DNA of 64,000 bases, taken from contig CANLAQ010000003.1 of NCBI GenBank assembly GCA_947488235.1, forward strand, positions 25,438-89,437, read 5' to 3'. The position numbers were made by a program, and so were the translations under genes. Below, piece after piece: positions 19,084 through 27,775 of this stretch; positions within the stretch are counted from its first letter, which is position 1, and the number at the start of each line of letters is the position of its first letter. The notes below the pieces were generated by a model. It worked only from the letters and a program-made list of their open reading frames with translations. It was not told where the DNA came from and ran no database searches. This DNA comes from Flavobacteriales bacterium (GTDB lineage Bacteria > Bacteroidota > Bacteroidia > Flavobacteriales_D > Crocinitomicaceae).

Positions 19084-20351
19084 GAGATACCGTTTTATTT
19101 AATCTGATCAAAGAAGAAAAACAAAGACAAACTTTAGGTTTAGAATTGATCGCGTCTGAGAACTTTGTAAGTGAACAAGTAATGGAGGCGATGGGAAGTG
19201 TACTTACCAATAAATATGCTGAAGGACTTCCAGGAAAGCGTTATTATGGTGGATGCGAAATCGTAGATCAAGTAGAACAACTGGCAATCGATCGTTTATG
19301 TGAACTTTTCGGTGCGACTTGGGCAAATGTCCAACCACATTCTGGAGCACAAGCAAATGCTGCTGTTTTTTTAGCATGTCTAAATCCTGGAGATAAAATA
19401 CTAGGCTTTGATTTATCACACGGTGGACATTTAACGCACGGCTCGCCCGTAAATTTCTCAGGTAAACTATATCAACCTTTCTTCTACGGAGTATCAAAGG
19501 AAACCGGAAGAATAGATTACGATGCTTTAGAATCAATTGCATTAAAAGAAAAACCAAAAATGATCATCTGTGGAGCCTCTGCATATTCTAGAGATTGGGA
19601 TTATGCAAGGATTAGACAAGTAGCAGATAAAATTGGAGCGCTTGTTCTAGCTGATATTTCGCATCCTGCAGGACTAATTGCCGCAAAATTATTAAATGAT
19701 CCTTTAGATTATTGTCACATAGTTACTACAACAACACATAAAACACTAAGAGGTCCTCGTGGTGGTGTAATTATGATGCGAAACAATTTTGACAATCCTT
19801 TCGGTATCAAATGGAACAATGGAAATTTGAGATCTATGGCTGCGCTATTAGACGCTGCAGTATTTCCAGGAATTCAAGGCGGACCGCTCGAACATGTAAT
19901 TGCAGCAAAGGCAGTTGCTTTTGGAGAAGCGCTTAGCGATGGTTATAAAACCTACATGAAACAAGTACAAATAAATGCTGCTAAAATGGCGGAATCATTT
20001 ATGAGTGAGGGGTATGAAATTATTTCAGGAGGTACACAAAATCACAGTATGTTGATTGATCTGAGAGGAAAAGGAATCACCGGAAAAGATGCGGAAAACT
20101 GTTTGGTTAAAGCCGACATAACAGTAAATAAAAATATGGTTCCCTTTGACACTGAATCTCCATTTGTAACATCAGGAATTCGTATAGGAACTCCGGCCTT
20201 GACTTCAAGAGGAGTTAAAGAAGGAGAGATCGAATTGATTGTTAGTTTAATTGATCGCGCGCTAATGTCTAAAGATGATGCTAACACCTTGTCTCAAGTC
20301 AAAAAAGAAGTTAATCTCTTAATGCAAGACAGACCTTTATTTACTTGGTAA
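19080..20351 (+). CDS. glyA: Serine hydroxymethyltransferase
   Basis: PLP enzyme converting serine and tetrahydrofolate to glycine and methylene-tetrahydrofolate, the main source of one-carbon units. 423 residues with [52 protein letters not shown] and the PLP-lysine motif [14 protein letters not shown]. The start overlaps the epimerase stop by 4 nt. The pairing looks positional, not functional. Confidence 0.97.
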   Translation: MRDTVLFNLIKEEKQRQTLGLELIASENFVSEQVMEAMGSVLTNKYAEGLPGKRYYGGCEIVDQVEQLAIDRLCELFGATWANVQPHSGAQANAAVFLACLNPGDKILGFDLSHGGHLTHGSPVNFSGKLYQPFFYGVSKETGRIDYDALESIALKEKPKMIICGASAYSRDWDYARIRQVADKIGALVLADISHPAGLIAAKLLNDPLDYCHIVTTTTHKTLRGPRGGVIMMRNNFDNPFGIKWNNGNLRSMAALLDAAVFPGIQGGPLEHVIAAKAVAFGEALSDGYKTYMKQVQINAAKMAESFMSEGYEIISGGTQNHSMLIDLRGKGITGKDAENCLVKADITVNKNMVPFDTESPFVTSGIRIGTPALTSRGVKEGEIELIVSLIDRALMSKDDANTLSQVKKEVNLLMQDRPLFTW

Positions 20352-20377
20352 GTATAAAAGATTGAGGTGAGGTATTT

Positions 20378-21523
20378 CTAACTTTTGCTATCTACATTAG
20401 GCTTTTTAAAGCCAAAACGCATTATCGACATGGATTCTTTTCCTATTCCAACAATGGAAATAACATTAAGAGGGAATTCAAGCAATACATGGCAGAAACT
20501 TAAAAAGAACAAAAAGGTCAATCCCATTGCATAATCATAAGCATAAATACTACATGCGGCAATCCATAGAAAGATAATAATTCCTAAGCGCACCTTTGGT
20601 ACTTGATGCCATTTGATTACTTCCGTTTTACTGAACCAATTTAGATAATGATATAAGTATGCGAAAGCAATGATACGCATGAGTACTATTCCGACTTTAG
20701 AATTAAAAATTACAGCGAAAATAGCCTTTGGAGTAGTGTCAATTGCAGGATCACCAAATTGATCCACATAACCTTTCTTAATAGGAAGATTCGTAAGATT
20801 AAATTCTTTTATCAGAGAGACATTTAAATCCCAAAAACCATCTCCGCCGGCGTAATATGCTGTTTTACCTAATTCGGTTATTGGAATCATCGACTGCCCA
20901 GGAAGAATATTCCATAGAATAAAAGGAGCCAATACAAAGACTAGAAATGAAAGTAAACCCGTCCAATTTCTTGATTTTAATGAACCGTAAAGTATAAATA
21001 AACCCGTAAAAACATAGACATGAATTAAGGTGGGAACCAATGAAGTTATCGCGAAAGTTGCTGTGTTGGGTCTAAAAATTTCTTCTCCTAAATAATTCGT
21101 TGCATTAGGTGCAAACCATTGATCTACAAAAGCAAAGAGAAGAATAATGGCAATGATTTTGACAAAAATATTTTTAACTAATGCAAAAAGAATACTTCCA
21201 AATAAGGCAAGTGCTAAAAGCTTTCCATATAAATTGAGATCGCTGTACATTGCAGTAAAACTGGTGTGAAAATTATATTTTACAGCAAAATAATCATAAG
21301 TAATAAGCAGACCCGTAAATAATAAAAATAAAAAATCCCATTTACCTTTAGCGAAATACTTTCTATCGTGTAACCAACTAATTTCAGTAAGATAATGCAG
21401 GGGACCTAGGAAAGCATAGGCAAATAAGAAAGTCTCAAATGGCATTACGAAAGCTGCAATAATACTTGCCAGCATCAATGCTATATTGATATAATTAACC
21501 TTGTTTTCTTTTTGCAGTTCCAT
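20378..21523 (-). CDS. Polytopic membrane protein with conserved-looking histidines
   Basis: 381 residues with about nine or ten hydrophobic segments. I do not recognise the family with certainty. Histidines sit at segment ends in acidic or aromatic contexts: His43 and His52 (GPLHYLTE, SWLHDRK), His168, His292 and His306 (LYHYLNWF, KWHQVPK) and His345 (SFCHVLLEF). Such spacing resembles membrane di-iron or Brp/Blh carotenoid-cleaving enzymes, but the motifs are not identical, so enzymatic function is speculation. A TAATTTTG box lies upstream at 21553-21546. Convergent with glyA. Confidence 0.6.
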   Translation of the reverse strand: MELQKENKVNYINIALMLASIIAAFVMPFETFLFAYAFLGPLHYLTEISWLHDRKYFAKGKWDFLFLLFTGLLITYDYFAVKYNFHTSFTAMYSDLNLYGKLLALALFGSILFALVKNIFVKIIAIILLFAFVDQWFAPNATNYLGEEIFRPNTATFAITSLVPTLIHVYVFTGLFILYGSLKSRNWTGLLSFLVFVLAPFILWNILPGQSMIPITELGKTAYYAGGDGFWDLNVSLIKEFNLTNLPIKKGYVDQFGDPAIDTTPKAIFAVIFNSKVGIVLMRIIAFAYLYHYLNWFSKTEVIKWHQVPKVRLGIIIFLWIAACSIYAYDYAMGLTFLFFLSFCHVLLEFPLNVISIVGIGKESMSIMRFGFKKPNVDSKS

Positions 21524-21545
21524 TTTAAAACTTTTTAATAGAAAA

Positions 21546-21553
21546 CAAAATTA
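21546..21553 (-). promoter_or_regulatory. -7 box (TAATTTTG) for the 381-residue membrane protein
   Basis: An exact minus-strand match 22 nt upstream of the ATG at 21523, within the vWA-membrane protein gap. Confidence 0.35.
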
Positions 21554-21576
21554 CCAAAAAATAAGATATATTATCA

Positions 21577-22683
21577 CTAGTTAAAACCTTTTAAAACTGC
21601 TTTTTCTTTCATTGATTTATTTACGGCAGTTCCAAAGTCATCCTTCACACCTGCATTCGCTGGATTACGATTTACCTTAGAAAGAAATACCGCTCTTTGT
21701 TTACTTAAATCCTGTATTTCGGCTTGAATTTTAGCTCTTTCTTCCTTCTGGGCGTTTATGATCTCCGCCTTCTCTTCTGGTCCTTTACCTTGTAATTCTT
21801 CCGGTAATTGATCGTCCTTTAATTCTAAAATTTTAGTGGAATCGGCTTGAAAAGCATCCACCACATCCCAGGAGGCATTATTATAAGCTGACTTAGATTT
21901 CACTAAAGCCCGCTCTGAAGCTATACCTGAACCCAAATTAAAGGCGTTTTTATCCTCAATAATTTGGTTGTTTTTCTTCATAACACCTTGCTCACCAAAC
22001 CACAAATAGGTAGTATTGAGGCTTTTGTTGAGTTGAATGATTTGATCATCGTATGGCGTTGGGGTCGACGCTATTTTAGCATCTGAATTAATATTAAAAT
22101 AGGCGCCATTTGAACAGGTCGCTCCATCTTTCCATGATTCCTTAACCCCTTGTTGATATTCACCACAATAAATGGTATTGATAAATACACCTCTGCTTTT
22201 AGCAATAGTACATATAGACTTATAATTCACTGGCCCCTGATTAAAAGGCTCATTACCTGCTATATATATTAACAAGAGGTCATTAGGGTCTCTTGACCAG
22301 ACTAATTCTTGCAATGATTTTTCAATAACGGCTCCACAATACTCTTCTCCACCATTGGTGCGCAGCGCAAATAACTTCTCAGAAACCACATCCAAATCAG
22401 AAGTAAAATTGGTTTGCAAGCGGACATAGTTTTTATCACTTATTCCTGAATTTCCAAAATCATAAACTGCAATTTCAAGAATTGGAGCTACGCCATTAAC
22501 GGTTAATGAACTTGCTTCGTTTACAATCGCCCACAATCTAGATTTCGCTTGTTCAATAAGGCCATCCATACTATTTGACGCATCTATCAAAAGTGCTAGT
22601 TGAACTTTTCTCTGTGGTTTGTTTTGTGCATTTAAAAAGGAAACACTGGTGATAATTAGAAGCGTTAAAAAAAGATTTTTCAT
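21577..22683 (-). CDS. Secreted von Willebrand factor A domain protein
   Basis: 368 residues. A signal peptide (MKNLFLTLLIITSVSFLNAQ) is followed by a vWA domain at about 25-210 with the MIDAS start LLIDASNSM. The C-terminal third is charged and coiled-coil-like (EEKAEIINAQKEERAKIQAEIQ). It probably binds a metal ion and a protein partner in the periplasm or on the surface. I choose the ATG at 22683. An in-frame ATG at 22734 would place 17 polar residues before the signal peptide. Confidence 0.78.
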   Translation of the reverse strand: MKNLFLTLLIITSVSFLNAQNKPQRKVQLALLIDASNSMDGLIEQAKSRLWAIVNEASSLTVNGVAPILEIAVYDFGNSGISDKNYVRLQTNFTSDLDVVSEKLFALRTNGGEEYCGAVIEKSLQELVWSRDPNDLLLIYIAGNEPFNQGPVNYKSICTIAKSRGVFINTIYCGEYQQGVKESWKDGATCSNGAYFNINSDAKIASTPTPYDDQIIQLNKSLNTTYLWFGEQGVMKKNNQIIEDKNAFNLGSGIASERALVKSKSAYNNASWDVVDAFQADSTKILELKDDQLPEELQGKGPEEKAEIINAQKEERAKIQAEIQDLSKQRAVFLSKVNRNPANAGVKDDFGTAVNKSMKEKAVLKGFN

Positions 22684-22744
22684 AAAATAAATGTTTGTTT
22701 TATCTGAATACAACCTTAATTGAAAAGGGTTCAAATATTTTTTA

Positions 22745-23152
22745 CTATTTGTTAAAATACGATAGTGCTAATTGATAAGAAGTCAAGCCAAAACCAAAAA
22801 TACATCCCACACATACTGGAGAAATAAAAGACTCATGGCGGAAAGATTCTCTTCCAGCAATATTGGAAATATGGACCTCAATTACAGGTGCTTCAATGGC
22901 AGCGATACAATCTCTCAAGGCAATACTCGTATGGGTATAAGCGCCTGCATTTAAAATTATTCCATCTACTTTAGCTTCTTGCAGACAATCTATTAATGCT
23001 CCTTCAATATTTGATTGATAATACCTTAATTCATGCGAAGTTTCCAATTGCAAAGAGGCAAAATAAGAATCAAAGGATTCAATTCCATATATTTTTGTTT
23101 CACGCGCGCCAATTAAGTTTAAATTTGGGCCATTAACGATTAAAATTTTCAT
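22745..23152 (-). CDS. aroQ: 3-dehydroquinate dehydratase, type II
   Basis: Third step of the shikimate pathway, 3-dehydroquinate to 3-dehydroshikimate. 135 residues, slightly short for the family. It has NGPNLNLIGARETKIYG with the active-site tyrosine, LNAGAYTHTSIALRDC and VEVHISNIAGRESFRHES. Its ATG lies 2 bp from the start codon of divergent xerD, so the 5' ends of the two genes are packed against each other. Confidence 0.95.
   Translation of the reverse strand: MKILIVNGPNLNLIGARETKIYGIESFDSYFASLQLETSHELRYYQSNIEGALIDCLQEAKVDGIILNAGAYTHTSIALRDCIAAIEAPVIEVHISNIAGRESFRHESFISPVCVGCIFGFGLTSYQLALSYFNK
23094..23127 (+). promoter_or_regulatory. xerD promoter inside aroQ (TTTG-N22-TAAATTTG)
   Basis: TTTG at 23094-23097 and an exact -7 box at 23120-23127 lie antisense within the first codons of aroQ. 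The predicted start is near 23131, leaving about 24 nt before the xerD TTG. Confidence 0.5.
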
Positions 23153-23154
23153 AC

Positions 23155-24060
23155 TTGTCGAATTGGAACCGCTATATTAAGGAATTTGTTTCATACCTAA
23201 AAATAGAAAAAGGTATGGCAGAGAATTCTATTTTTGCTTATCAGCGAGATGTAGCCAAATTAAGCGTCTTTAGTGAGGGTCGAAATAAGACAGCAATTGA
23301 GCTCACGCATAAGGACTTAAGCGATTTTATTGCCATTTTATATGACTTAGGACTTAGTGCTCGATCGCAAGCGAGGATAATTTCAGGAATAAAACAATTC
23401 TATTCTTTTTTAATTTTAGAAGATCATTTGAAAGAAGATCCGAGTGAATTAATTGAACAGCCTAAAATTGGACTTAAACTTCCCGAGGTATTAACAATAG
23501 AGGAAATTGACCAATTAATTGCTGCAATTGATATGAGTAAAACTGAAGGTCATCGTAATCGAGCCATCATAGAAACATTGTACAGTTGCGGATTAAGGGT
23601 TTCAGAATTAGTTGCTTTGCGCTTCTCTGATTTGTATTTTGATGAGGGATTTATTAGGGTAATCGGAAAAGGAAATAAGGAAAGATTGGTTCCTGTTTCG
23701 CAAAGCGTTGAAAAAGAAATTAAAATATACAATGACCACATTAGAAGACATCAGAATATAAATAAAGGAGACGAGAATGTTGTCTTTTTAAATCGTAGAG
23801 GAGCTAAATTAACGCGCGTGATGATCTTCACTATAATCAAACAACTTTCAGAAGCCATTGGATTAAAAAAAAATATATCTCCTCACACTTTCAGACATTC
23901 ATTTGCAACACATTTAATTGAAGGGGGTGCTAATTTGAGGGCAATTCAAGAAATGCTTGGACATGAATCTATTACAACGACTGAAATTTACACGCATTTA
24001 GATCAAAGATTTCTTAAAGAAGCTATTCTTTCTTACCATCCTAGAAATGCAGGATCTTAA
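23155..24060 (+). CDS. xerD: Tyrosine recombinase XerD
   Basis: 301-residue site-specific recombinase that resolves chromosome dimers with XerC-type partners. The N-terminal core-binding domain (about 1-90) starts MSNWNRYIKEFVSYLKIEKG. The catalytic domain has Arg148 (GLRVSE), Lys172, His244 and Arg247 (PHTFRHSF), His270 (LGHES) and nucleophile Tyr279. The start is TTG: no in-frame ATG exists upstream before the divergent aroQ ATG, and the next ATG (Met21) would cut into the domain. The 3' end overlaps the convergent E1 gene by 4 bp (TTAA, both stops). Confidence 0.94.
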   Translation: MSNWNRYIKEFVSYLKIEKGMAENSIFAYQRDVAKLSVFSEGRNKTAIELTHKDLSDFIAILYDLGLSARSQARIISGIKQFYSFLILEDHLKEDPSELIEQPKIGLKLPEVLTIEEIDQLIAAIDMSKTEGHRNRAIIETLYSCGLRVSELVALRFSDLYFDEGFIRVIGKGNKERLVPVSQSVEKEIKIYNDHIRRHQNINKGDENVVFLNRRGAKLTRVMIFTIIKQLSEAIGLKKNISPHTFRHSFATHLIEGGANLRAIQEMLGHESITTTEIYTHLDQRFLKEAILSYHPRNAGS

Positions 24061-26057
24061 TAGGCGATTAAAGCATTAATAGCTTCGATCAAGCGATCTT
24101 GAGGTAAGAATAACTTTTCTAAATCTACCGCAAATGGAACAGGAGTATCAATGGAGGCAACCCGTTTTACTGGCGCGTCTAGAGACTTAAAGCAATTTTC
24201 TGTAATCAGTGCAGAAATTTCTCCACCTATTCCACCCATCATACAATCTTCGTGCAAAACGATAACCTTACCTGTCTTCTCTACTGCACGATAAATAGCT
24301 TCTGTATCCAAAGGTAACAGCGTGCGTAAATCTAAAATTTCAGCACTTATTTCAGGCATAGAAGCGATTGCATCTATAGCCCAATGAACCCCTGCACCAT
24401 AGGTAACGATGGTGAGATCAGTTCCTTCAGCTGCAAGAGCAGCTTTACCTATTTCTGTAGTGTAATAAGCGCTAGGGACATCACCTTTCAAACTTCGGTA
24501 CAGCATTTTATGTTCAAAAAACAAAACAGGATTCGGATCTTCGATAGCTGCATTCAACAAGCCCTTCGCATCAACTGGATTGGAAGGGTATACCACTTTT
24601 AAGCCTGGTGTATGTACAAACCAAGCCTCATTACTTTGCGAATGAAAAGGACCGGCTGCTGAACCAGCACCTGTAGGCATTCTGATAACAACATCTGCAT
24701 TTTGGCCCCATCTCCAATGAATTTTAGCCAAGTTATTTATGATTTGATTGAAACCACATGTCACAAAATCAGCAAATTGCATTTCAACTACAGCCTTCAT
24801 TCCAGCAATAGACAAACCTAAACCTGCTCCAATAATAGCCGATTCACACAAAGGCGTATTTCTAACGCGATCCGCTCCAAATCTTTCGAGCATCCCTTCA
24901 GTTACCTTAAATGCACCACCGTAGGCTGCAATATCTTGTCCCATGATGATTAATTCTGGGAATTTTTCCATGGATTGATTCAAAGATTCCTGAATGGCAT
25001 CAATAAATCTCAGTTCATTTTTTGAATCTGTCTCAACTGTTGCTGTATATTCAAAGGGTGCGTAAACATCCCTTAATTCAGCGCTTAAATCAGGGATTAT
25101 AGCGGCTTGACTATTCGCTTCATCAAATGAATCTTGAATGTGTTGTTTGATTTCCGACTTTAATTCGGCATCATAAGCATCTGTTAAAATTCCTTTAGAC
25201 TTTAAAAATTGCTCATAATTTGTAACTGGATCTCTTTTTTCCCATTCGTCTTGTAGACCAACAGGATAATATTTTGTCCCAGATGCTTCTTCATGACCAC
25301 GCATTCTGAAGGTCATCAATTCTAAAAGAACAGGTTTGGGATCTAAGCGAATTTCATCATTAATGGTGCGCACTGCACGAATTACTTCAAGGATATTATT
25401 ACCATCAACTTGTACAGCTTTCATACCATACCCAATACCTTTATCAATAAATTGTTTGCATTTAAATTGTTCTGAAGAGGGCGTTGACAATCCCCAAGCA
25501 TTATTCTCAACACAAAAAATTACAGGTAAATCCCAAACTGCAGCAACATTTAATGACTCATGAAAGTCGCCTTCAGAGGCACCGCCATCACCTGTAAAAA
25601 CAAGAGTAGATTTTTTTTCTTTTTTAATCTTATGTGATAAAGCAATTCCATCTGCAATACCTAATTGTGGACCAAGATGCGATATCATTCCAACAATTTT
25701 ATAGTCTTGCGTTCCAAAATGAAAAGAGCGGTCTCTACCTTTTGTAAATCCTGCAGCTTTCCCTTGAAATTGAGCAAATAATCGAGTAAGTGGAATGTCC
25801 CGTGTGGTAAAAACTCCAAGATTCCGGTGCATCGGCAGTATATATTCCTCTTTGTCCATTGCATAGGTAGTTCCAACAGAAATACCTTCTTGTCCCCAAC
25901 CAGAAAACCATTTTGTAATTTTTCCTTGGCGCAGTAGAATCAACATTTTTTCCTCTATCAATCGAGGCGTTATTAATTTTCTATAGATTTCTAGTAACTC
26001 AGCAGATTCAAATCCAGTTGCATCAAATTCAATAGTATGTTTTTCTAAAACTTTCAC
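24057..26057 (-). CDS. Fused 2-oxoacid dehydrogenase E1 (alpha-beta)
   Basis: 666 residues joining E1 alpha (about 1-335) and E1 beta (about 345-666) of a branched-chain-type 2-oxoacid dehydrogenase. The thiamine diphosphate motif runs from GDG at 156-158 to NN at 185-186. The beta half has IMGQDIAAYGGAFKVTEGM and LHEDCMMGG. It decarboxylates 2-oxoacids and passes the acyl group to E2 lipoate. Fusion of the halves is common in Bacteroidota. Branched-chain oxoacids are the likely substrate, but pyruvate cannot be excluded. The E2 gene is not in the window. Lpd (E3) is at 37.0 kb. Confidence 0.92.
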   Translation of the reverse strand: MKVLEKHTIEFDATGFESAELLEIYRKLITPRLIEEKMLILLRQGKITKWFSGWGQEGISVGTTYAMDKEEYILPMHRNLGVFTTRDIPLTRLFAQFQGKAAGFTKGRDRSFHFGTQDYKIVGMISHLGPQLGIADGIALSHKIKKEKKSTLVFTGDGGASEGDFHESLNVAAVWDLPVIFCVENNAWGLSTPSSEQFKCKQFIDKGIGYGMKAVQVDGNNILEVIRAVRTINDEIRLDPKPVLLELMTFRMRGHEEASGTKYYPVGLQDEWEKRDPVTNYEQFLKSKGILTDAYDAELKSEIKQHIQDSFDEANSQAAIIPDLSAELRDVYAPFEYTATVETDSKNELRFIDAIQESLNQSMEKFPELIIMGQDIAAYGGAFKVTEGMLERFGADRVRNTPLCESAIIGAGLGLSIAGMKAVVEMQFADFVTCGFNQIINNLAKIHWRWGQNADVVIRMPTGAGSAAGPFHSQSNEAWFVHTPGLKVVYPSNPVDAKGLLNAAIEDPNPVLFFEHKMLYRSLKGDVPSAYYTTEIGKAALAAEGTDLTIVTYGAGVHWAIDAIASMPEISAEILDLRTLLPLDTEAIYRAVEKTGKVIVLHEDCMMGGIGGEISALITENCFKSLDAPVKRVASIDTPVPFAVDLEKLFLPQDRLIEAINALIAY

Positions 26058-26145
26058 AGGAATTAATTTATTACAAAATTATTCAATTTAACAGTTCAAT
26101 GGAAGGATATAAAAATATTATTTCAACAAATAAGAAAATCAATTT

Positions 26146-26174
26146 AAAAAAAAAGCCCACAGAGCGTGGGCTTT
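26146..26174 (-). terminator. Rho-independent terminator of gdhA
   Basis: Perfect 9-bp arms (26152-26160, 26166-26174; AAAGCCCAC/GTGGGCTTT) with a 5-nt loop. On the minus strand a run of nine T follows the stem. Confidence 0.88.
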
Positions 26175-26194
26175 ACTTTTATTTAAGTTGATAT

Positions 26195-27550
26195 TTAAAC
26201 CAAACCTTGATCAATCATTGAATCGGCAACTTTCACAAAACCTGCTATATTCGCGCCTTTAACATAATCTACAAAACCATTAGCATCTGAACCATATTGC
26301 ACACAAGCACTATGAATAGAAACCATGATACCATGAAGTCTTTGATCTACCTCTTCAGCAGGCCAAGACAAACGCAATGAATTTTGAGACATTTCCAAAC
26401 CGGAAGTTGCAACACCACCTGCATTCGAAGCTTTACCTGGAGCAAAAAGGATTTTTGCTGCTAAAAATTCAGATATCGCCTCAGGAGTTGAAGGCATATT
26501 TGCTCCTTCAGCTACACAAATAACGCCATTGGAAAGCAACATTTTAGCTTCGTCACCATTCAACTCATTTTGAGTAGCACACGGAAGCGCTATATCAACC
26601 TTAACCTCCCAAGGTCTTTTTCCTGCAACAAACTTAGCCGATGGATATTTGGAAATATATTCAGAAATTCTACCTCTTTTTACATTTTTAATCTCCATTA
26701 CAAATGCCAATTTTGATGCATCAATTCCATCAGCATCATAAATATAGCCTTCAGAGTCGGAAAGAGTAACCACTTTAGCGCCCAATTGAGTTGCTTTTTC
26801 ACATGCATATTGAGCGACATTACCAGAACCAGAAACTGCTACAACTTTTCCGTTAAAAGAATCATTTTTTGTAGCAAGCATTTCTTTAGCAAAATAAACA
26901 GTTCCATAACCTGTTGCTTCTGGACGAATCAAAGAACCACCCCAATTTCTAGCTTTACCCGTTAAAACACCTGTAAATTCATTTCTAATTCTTTTATATT
27001 GACCGAACATATAACCAATTTCTCTTCCACCAACGCCGATATCTCCAGCTGGAACATCCGTGTCAGCTCCAATATGTCTAGATAATTCAGTCATAAAAGA
27101 TTGACAAAATTTCATTACTTCATTGTCAGATTTACCTTTTGGATCAAAATCAGATCCGCCTTTACCACCACCCATCGGAAGTGTAGTAAGAGAGTTTTTG
27201 AATATTTGTTCAAATCCTAAAAACTTTAAAATAGACAAATTAACAGAAGGATGAAAGCGCAAACCACCTTTGTACGGTCCAATTGCCGAGTTAAATTCAA
27301 CTCGGTAACCACGATTTACTTGAATATTTCCATTGTCATCTAACCAAGGAACTCTAAAAATAATTGTTCTTTCTGGCTCAACAATCCTTTCTAAAATCTT
27401 TGCCGATTTGTATTTTGGATGCGCCTCCATAAAAGGAATGACCGCTTCAGCTACTTCATGCACAGCTTGAAGGAATTCTGATTCATGAGAATTCTTCGCT
27501 TTAACAGCAATCATGAAATCTTCGATTTGTTTTTGATACATATTAGACAT
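26195..27550 (-). CDS. gdhA: NADP-type glutamate dehydrogenase
   Basis: 451 residues, the length of hexameric NADP-type enzymes, converting 2-oxoglutarate and ammonia to glutamate. It has [23 protein letters not shown], the active-site lysine region [18 protein letters not shown] and Rossmann motif [11 protein letters not shown]. Start chosen at 27550 ([12 protein letters not shown]). An in-frame ATG 60 nt upstream adds a hydrophobic stretch foreign to the family and lies upstream of the likely -7 box (27584-27577). A strong terminator follows at 26146-26174. Confidence 0.95.
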   Translation of the reverse strand: MSNMYQKQIEDFMIAVKAKNSHESEFLQAVHEVAEAVIPFMEAHPKYKSAKILERIVEPERTIIFRVPWLDDNGNIQVNRGYRVEFNSAIGPYKGGLRFHPSVNLSILKFLGFEQIFKNSLTTLPMGGGKGGSDFDPKGKSDNEVMKFCQSFMTELSRHIGADTDVPAGDIGVGGREIGYMFGQYKRIRNEFTGVLTGKARNWGGSLIRPEATGYGTVYFAKEMLATKNDSFNGKVVAVSGSGNVAQYACEKATQLGAKVVTLSDSEGYIYDADGIDASKLAFVMEIKNVKRGRISEYISKYPSAKFVAGKRPWEVKVDIALPCATQNELNGDEAKMLLSNGVICVAEGANMPSTPEAISEFLAAKILFAPGKASNAGGVATSGLEMSQNSLRLSWPAEEVDQRLHGIMVSIHSACVQYGSDANGFVDYVKGANIAGFVKVADSMIDQGLV

Positions 27551-27576
27551 GTTAGTTAGTTTGACATTTATTGGCG

Positions 27577-27584
27577 CAAATGTA
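27577..27584 (-). promoter_or_regulatory. -7 box (TACATTTG) for gdhA
   Basis: An exact minus-strand match 26 nt before the chosen gdhA ATG (27550). It argues against the longer reading that starts at 27610. Confidence 0.45.
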
Positions 27585-27627
27585 ATAAGTTTTTTTAGCC
27601 AAATAACCAATATTTATCAACAAATTA

Positions 27628-27648
27628 TTAGTGTCAAAAGTACACTAA
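27628..27648. repeat. Dyad TTAGTGT-N7-ACACTAA
   Basis: Perfect 7-bp inverted arms around a 7-bp spacer in the gdhA/adhesin divergent gap, upstream of both promoters. It has the form of a dimeric repressor site. Confidence 0.4.
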
Positions 27649-27679
27649 CACTTACTTAAAATACTTAGTTAATTATATT

Positions 27680-27711
27680 TTTGATTTTTTTACGCTTTTT
27701 GATTAAATTTG
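27680..27711 (+). promoter_or_regulatory. Full promoter of the adhesin operon (TTTG-N20-TAAATTTG)
   Basis: TTTG at 27680-27683 and TAAATTTG at 27704-27711 with 20 nt spacing match the Bacteroidota -33/-7 consensus. The predicted leader is about 60 nt. Confidence 0.65.
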
Positions 27712-27775
27712 GTCATCTATTAAGGCAACCTCTAGCTTAGATGGTCGTAATAGCAATGAACTTAATAAAATAATC

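Noticed and set aside
19204..19557. 117-codon minus-strand frame inside glyA
   Set aside because: Antisense shadow of a highly conserved gene; no domain, no start context.
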